A DNA stretch of 64,000 bases from Romanomermis culicivorax (taxonomy: Eukaryota; Nematoda; Enoplea; Mermithida; Mermithidae), in NCBI GenBank assembly GCA_963922205.1, contig CAWUHX010000379.1:62001-126000 (forward strand). The letters run 5' to 3'. Below are positions 28,501 to 34,500 of the stretch, in pieces (the first letter of the stretch is position 1; every line of letters begins with the position of its first letter). The notes beneath the pieces were generated by a model. The model had not been told where the DNA came from. It did not search any database and saw only the letters and a program-made list of their open reading frames with translations. The translations under genes were made by a program, and so were the position numbers.

Positions 28501-31500
28501 CAGGATCCCTTAAAAAGGTCTTCCTGAGCTTGCATGCAGCAAGCGGGGCACCTGGTCCCTTGGCCCTTTGCTCCAGATGACTATTTGAATCTAAAAAATA
28601 ACTAGGGGTGTTCATTTAATTCATGCTAGAAATAAAATATATAGTAAACGAAATCAATTCAAATTTTGAAATATATTGCTTTTTTCAACATATCCACCCT
28701 TCTCTTCAATGCATTTCTTCCAGCATCCTGGCAACTTTTTCAGACCTTCCTTGTAGAATTCCATATGGGTCACCTTGACCCATTGGTCGACGGCCTGTTG
28801 TAACTCTTTCAACGACCCAAAATGCCTTCCACGGGGCAGTTTTTTCAATTTCCAAAACAGGTGGTAATTGCTGGGTGCCAAATCTGGGGAATAGGCTGGA
28901 TGTGGCAGCAATTCCCATCATAGCTCGGCTATAGTTGATTGCTTAAACTTAGTGGTATCGGGTCGGGCGTTGTCATGTTGCAGCAATGGTCATGTTGCAG
29001 CAATGCAGCTTTCCCAGTCGTTTTTCTTTCAATGCCTTGCCCAGATCTACGAGTAACTTGGAGTAATACTGAGCATTGATAGTGGCGCCACCCTCCAGAT
29101 AATCAATCAGTATGATGCCTTTGCAATCCCAGAATATGGTGACCATGACCTTGCCAACCAATGGGGTGCTTTTGGCCTTAACTGGTGCCCCTTCATCTTT
29201 TCACCGCCACTGCATGGATTGAGCTTTGGTCTCGGGGTTGTAGTAAGGTAACAGGGTTTCATCCATGGTGATCAATGGCCTATAAAAATCTTCTTGCTCC
29301 ACTGCATGGATCTCCAACAGCAACTTGCACGTGTCAACCCGGTTCTTCTTCATTTCGGCTCCCAACAGTCTAGACATCCAGCGTGCACAAACCTCACTCA
29401 GAAACAGGTTTTCATGCAAAATTTTATGAACGCTACCGGTGCTGATGCCTACTTCAGTGATGATTTCTTGAACAGTCACACGACAGTCTTCCATTACCAT
29501 GTCCTCAACTGCGGCCACATTTTCGGCTGAAGATGCAGTGACAGGCTGCCCAGGTCTCTGGTCATCTTCTAATGATTCCGGCCCCTCACGGAAACGTCGG
29601 ATCCATTTGCTAACTGTTGTCTGGCCAAGCCCAGAGTCCCCATACACTGTTTATAGATGACGAGTGATGTCTGACGCCGAATAACCCTCTTTCCATAAAA
29701 AGAAAATTATCGATCATTGGTTTTTGCAACTTTCTTCTATTTTTAAAAAAGTATGTAAATTTTAATAAATTGCTGAAACATGAAAAATTGGATTAGTGCT
29801 TTAATTTCCATACAATCAGATAAAGAAATGAAAGAGCTTTCAGAAAAGCTATAATAATCATAACAAGTTTACACTGGAAAAAATTTATTCGTCAACTAGC
29901 AGGAATTAAAAGAACGCCCCATTAAAAAGAATGTGGTTAGGCCACTATATAATTTATGTAAATAAACGCGAGTTTGCTGGGTAAAGGTTTTACTGGACAC
30001 CAGCTTATGTTTACCAAAAATATAAAAATATATGACAATGATTAATCACTATCATTTTCGTCTTTCTGTGGCACTCCACTTGTATGCAAATGTCTGCGCT
30101 GCTGGTTGTCCAATTCGTCCATTTACATGTCGATTTCCTGTCCCAGCTTGCCATCAACAGGGTAACCAACATCTCTATGTTCTTTTCTTTCTCTACACTT
30201 TTCTTCATGTTTTCTTTCTTTTTCTGATGCTTTCTAATGCTTTTCTACCTATTTTTACTTATTCTTATACCATCATTTTTGTTGACATTTTCTTTTTCTT
30301 AAGGTTTTCTTTCTTCCAGCATTCTTTTGTTTATGTTTTTGTATGAACATTCATTGTAATATGAGAAACGATGAAAAACTTGTGGGGCTATTGGATCATC
30401 CTATGGCAGGTTGCAATATGCGAGATAATAGCCAACATTTTTTATGTTTTGTGTGCAAAAAAGCACAAGATTATCTCGAGATTATATTTATTGCAACCAG
30501 TCTTCCAATCCATGAATCATGGAATGAATTTCCACAACTCTAAGTTTCTTGAGCACTGTGTAATGTAAATTACCAATGACCCAACCAGCCATGAGAACAC
30601 GGATGTTAGAAGACTTCTGCGGGTTTCTGCGTCAATTGACTGTCAGAATTTCACTTCTAGAAAAGCTAATTTCTAATGCCACTGAGAACAAGAAGAGCAC
30701 TTTTCACAATGAGGATATTTTTATAAAATTAAGGAGGAAATTTTGTCAGTCGATCTTACCTCAAAATTATATCATTTAAAAGTTACAGCTTAAAAGGTAT
30801 GGGATGAACGTCCAGTTCTGCCTAAAGGTCAGGAATCCCAGCTAGTTAGAACTAGAAGATCCCATTTCTGGTTTGTTTCCCGATTTTTGAATTCAGCTTG
30901 CCAATTTTAGCACTAAATTCAGATGATTTTTTGCTGTTTGGTTCAGCTTATCAAAAGTAATCTATTTTTAAATGACTTTTGGTTTTCAAGTCTATCAGCT
31001 GGACGAGGTAACTGAAAAAACAACATAGAAGCTCAACAACCATATCTGCAAGTTTCCGTCATCATCCTATTACCTGACATATAGCGAAATGGGCACAACC
31101 GTGTTCATCAATATAACGTAGGACAAAAAGGTCAGCATCGAGCTAATAATAGCTTGACACCGTTCGGACGAGGCACACGTTCTTCGTATAGTCCTCGACA
31201 TGGGCAGAAGGAGCCGAAATTTTTGACCATCGCCCTGCTCCCATATTCCAAGCATTATCGAGCAAGTAGAACTCATGGCGACAAGAAATATTACTATCTA
31301 AGAGGTATGTAGTGTAAAAGAGATATCGAGGCAACTTGATGCATACCAGGTATACTATGAATGAACACGCAAACATTGAAACGACAGGTTTTTTTATCAA
31401 GCATAAATGCACAGCATGGAAATTCCGCTGGAGGTCAGTCAGGAGAGGGGGTGGGGATAAAATTTTTTCTTTCTTGATAGTCAAAAGGTTTTCTAACATA

Positions 31501-34500
31501 GAAACAGCAAATTCTTATATCTATACTAGTCAAATATGTGAAACTATTCAGCAAAAAGTTTCGATGCTCCTATTTTGGAGCCAAGCATGCTTTGTTCAGA
31601 AAAATCGTTAAACTGCGGCATAATTTTCATTCTTATGACGTTTTCTCTTCTTTTTTCTTTCACTTTCTTTCATAATCTCGTTGATTAAAGCTGGGGAGTT
31701 GAAGCAGCTAAGGGATCGGAAAGAACCTGCTGGGGGTGAATCGAAATCTGATGCATACATGCACAGCATGGAGATTCTGCTGGGGGTCAGCCAGGAAAGG
31801 GAGGTGGGATAGAATTTTTCTTCTTTCTTGATTACCAAAAGAAAGGTTTTCTAACATACAACCAGCAAATGCCAAGATCTACAATAGTCAAATACGTGAA
31901 ATTATTTACTTTTTTGGAATCATATATACATTGTTAAGAAAAACCGTTAAATTACAGCCTCAGTTTCATTCTTATGACGCCTTTCTCTTCTTTCCTCTCG
32001 TTTTCCCCTATCATCTTTTTGAGCAAGATTGGAGTGCAGAATCTGCTGGGGGTCAATCAAAACCTGCAGGAGGTCCGGACCCCCAACCTCCACTACCATG
32101 CGCATGTATGGTCAGGTGTTCATTACTTCTCACGACGCGAAGTTAGCACAAAAATGTGAAAAAGTTACATGATTTAAGTTTCAATATTTAGACGTATTTT
32201 GATAAACACAAACTGTATAAAAAAGATTACTTAGTTAGCATACCCGTGAACCTCATAGAATCCCAATGATTTAAAAAAATTTTGACGCTCAAATGAATGA
32301 AATTCAGCGAAAAAATTCCAACCATCGAGTAGCTAAATACCATATTTATTTGAATAAACGCCGCACTTTTGTTCGAAAAAAATGAATAAACGCCGCCCTT
32401 AAATAAACGCCGCGGTGTTTATTCGGGGATTTACTATCCTTAGTTTAAAGTGAAAAAATAAGTGACAGTTTGCAGTAGGTTGTATTTTGAATAGTAATAC
32501 ATATGCATTTATTGTTGAAAAAAATTAAAAAAAAATATTGAAAATAATAAGCAATACATTTGCATTTATTGTAAAAAAAAATCAAAATTTTATTAAAATT
32601 TGTGGTGTTAAACTCAAAAATTAACTAAACGCCGCCCTCGAGTAAACGCCGCCCTTGAATAAACGCCGCTCCAAATGTGCCATTGAAAAAAAAAATTTTA
32701 ATAAGGAAAAAAATTTTATTTGAATAAACGCCGCGGCGTTTATTCAAATAAATACGGTATTCACAATCTTGTTATATTCAGCTCTTGCACGACTCTGACA
32801 CTCATTATATTATAAAATCCCAGAATCTAACTGAAAATTTTAAAAAGTGCGGTAAAGCCAGTACGGCAGCAGGTGAACCAGCTTGTGGGAATAGACAAAT
32901 CACATTTAGGAAATGACTTTGAAAAAAATCTCCTGAGTAACTTCGGAGCTCGTATGATTCTGATTGAATAAAGTGAAATAAATGTTTAGAAATCAGAACT
33001 AACCCCAACAATAAGATTATTCAGGTAACGATCCAAACTCGTCCGTTTAAAAAACGTCTTGCCACTATTCATCATCAATTTAGTGTCTTTGCCGGCGAAA
33101 ATGACCACACCGAAGCACCATTTTGTATTTCTTACGGTACATCCTCGTAGAAGGATTTTTTCGTTGTCCAGCGGAAAAGTTTTTTCTCGCCATAGTAATT
33201 TACCCTTCAAAAGGGGGTATAACCTGTTTTTCTTGAAATGTATAGTAAGAAAGTGAATATTGAAAGTGGAAACCCAGCACTATTTCATATTTTTACAACT
33301 TTCCGCTAAACCATATATCACATAATCTTTAACAATTTTCGAGTAAAAAATTTTAAACTACACGTTTTCTGTAAACTATTCCAACGACGGTACCTTTTTG
33401 TCATTTTCCAGTTTAGAAGCATGATATAAAAAACAACATAATGAACATTATAAATAAGTTTGAAGAATAGTTATTTTCGTAAATGTTTAGGGATGCACGG
33501 CCTGCTATCAACACTTGAACTGTGAATGATGAAGTTATGATATAGGAAAAATGCTACTTTAGATAAAGTTTAAATAAATTTCCTATAAATTCGCTACAGT
33601 TAACCAAAATTTACTTCGAAAACGTTGAGGCGATCATTGGGCGGCTCGCAAATTATTTCGCCATCGAAGGCACCTAATTTTTTCAAATTCTGCGTCATAT
33701 TGAACGTATCGTTCAATGATTGGCGACATTTGAGGTTCGTTTCACCGTCCAGTTCGGCTGTTTCTACATAACATAGACCGTAGGGTTCGCTGGATGATAT
33801 CAAAAGCAAGTCGGCCTGCAGTAGCGAACATAAAAAGTTCCAAAGTTTAATAAATAACATTTAAATCATTTTTGAGAAGTGATAAAGATTCCAGACCGAT
33901 TTCGGTCATCTAATACACAAAACATTCATAAATCTTATTCTTTATCCCAAAATCGGCTTGAACGAGTGAAGCTGGCTTTCTTGTTTCACCTTATATATGA
34001 TTAAATTGTAAAGCAATGAATATTTTTTTTGCTAAAACACTCAAATCAAAGTGAAAACTTGTGAGAACTCTTAACTAAAATTTGAAAAGTTCACGATTGA
34101 AATATTCAACAGAACTTACGTTAATCGATTCATGTGTGTCATTTTTCATTCACAACAGGATTTTACGGGGACCAGCCCTTAGATTATTAAAACAGAGTAT
34201 GGTGAAGTCAGTGAAAGGTAAGAATCCGACTTTGCATCGTATCAAAAGAATTGAACTGGTCTGTGACTAAAATGTAATGTTGAAAGATGCACGATAATGA
34301 AAAATCAAAAGCAAATGGAAGGCATGTAGAATGAAAATAGGATTCAGGAGACAGAAATAAAAGCGAAAGTTTATCGAAAACGAACTTTAAATTTTCACAG
34401 TGCGCTAATATAATTCCAAGTTTTATTGCTTTCGAGAAGGACATTATGTACCCAGAAATACATGGGAAATATTTCAAATGAAGTTTTTAAAATTATTCCA

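Larger units (their letters stand above)
28310..30171 (-). repeat. 5' LTR-like end of the Gypsy-type element, split by a mariner
   Basis: Read on minus, it starts TGTTGG at 30,171 and aligns along its length with 15,683-16,262 once 28,605-29,920 is removed. It lies just upstream of the pol remnant on the same strand. Shared blocks include GACCAGAA and TTGTTGCCAGGTCTGG near the inner end. Confidence 0.7.
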
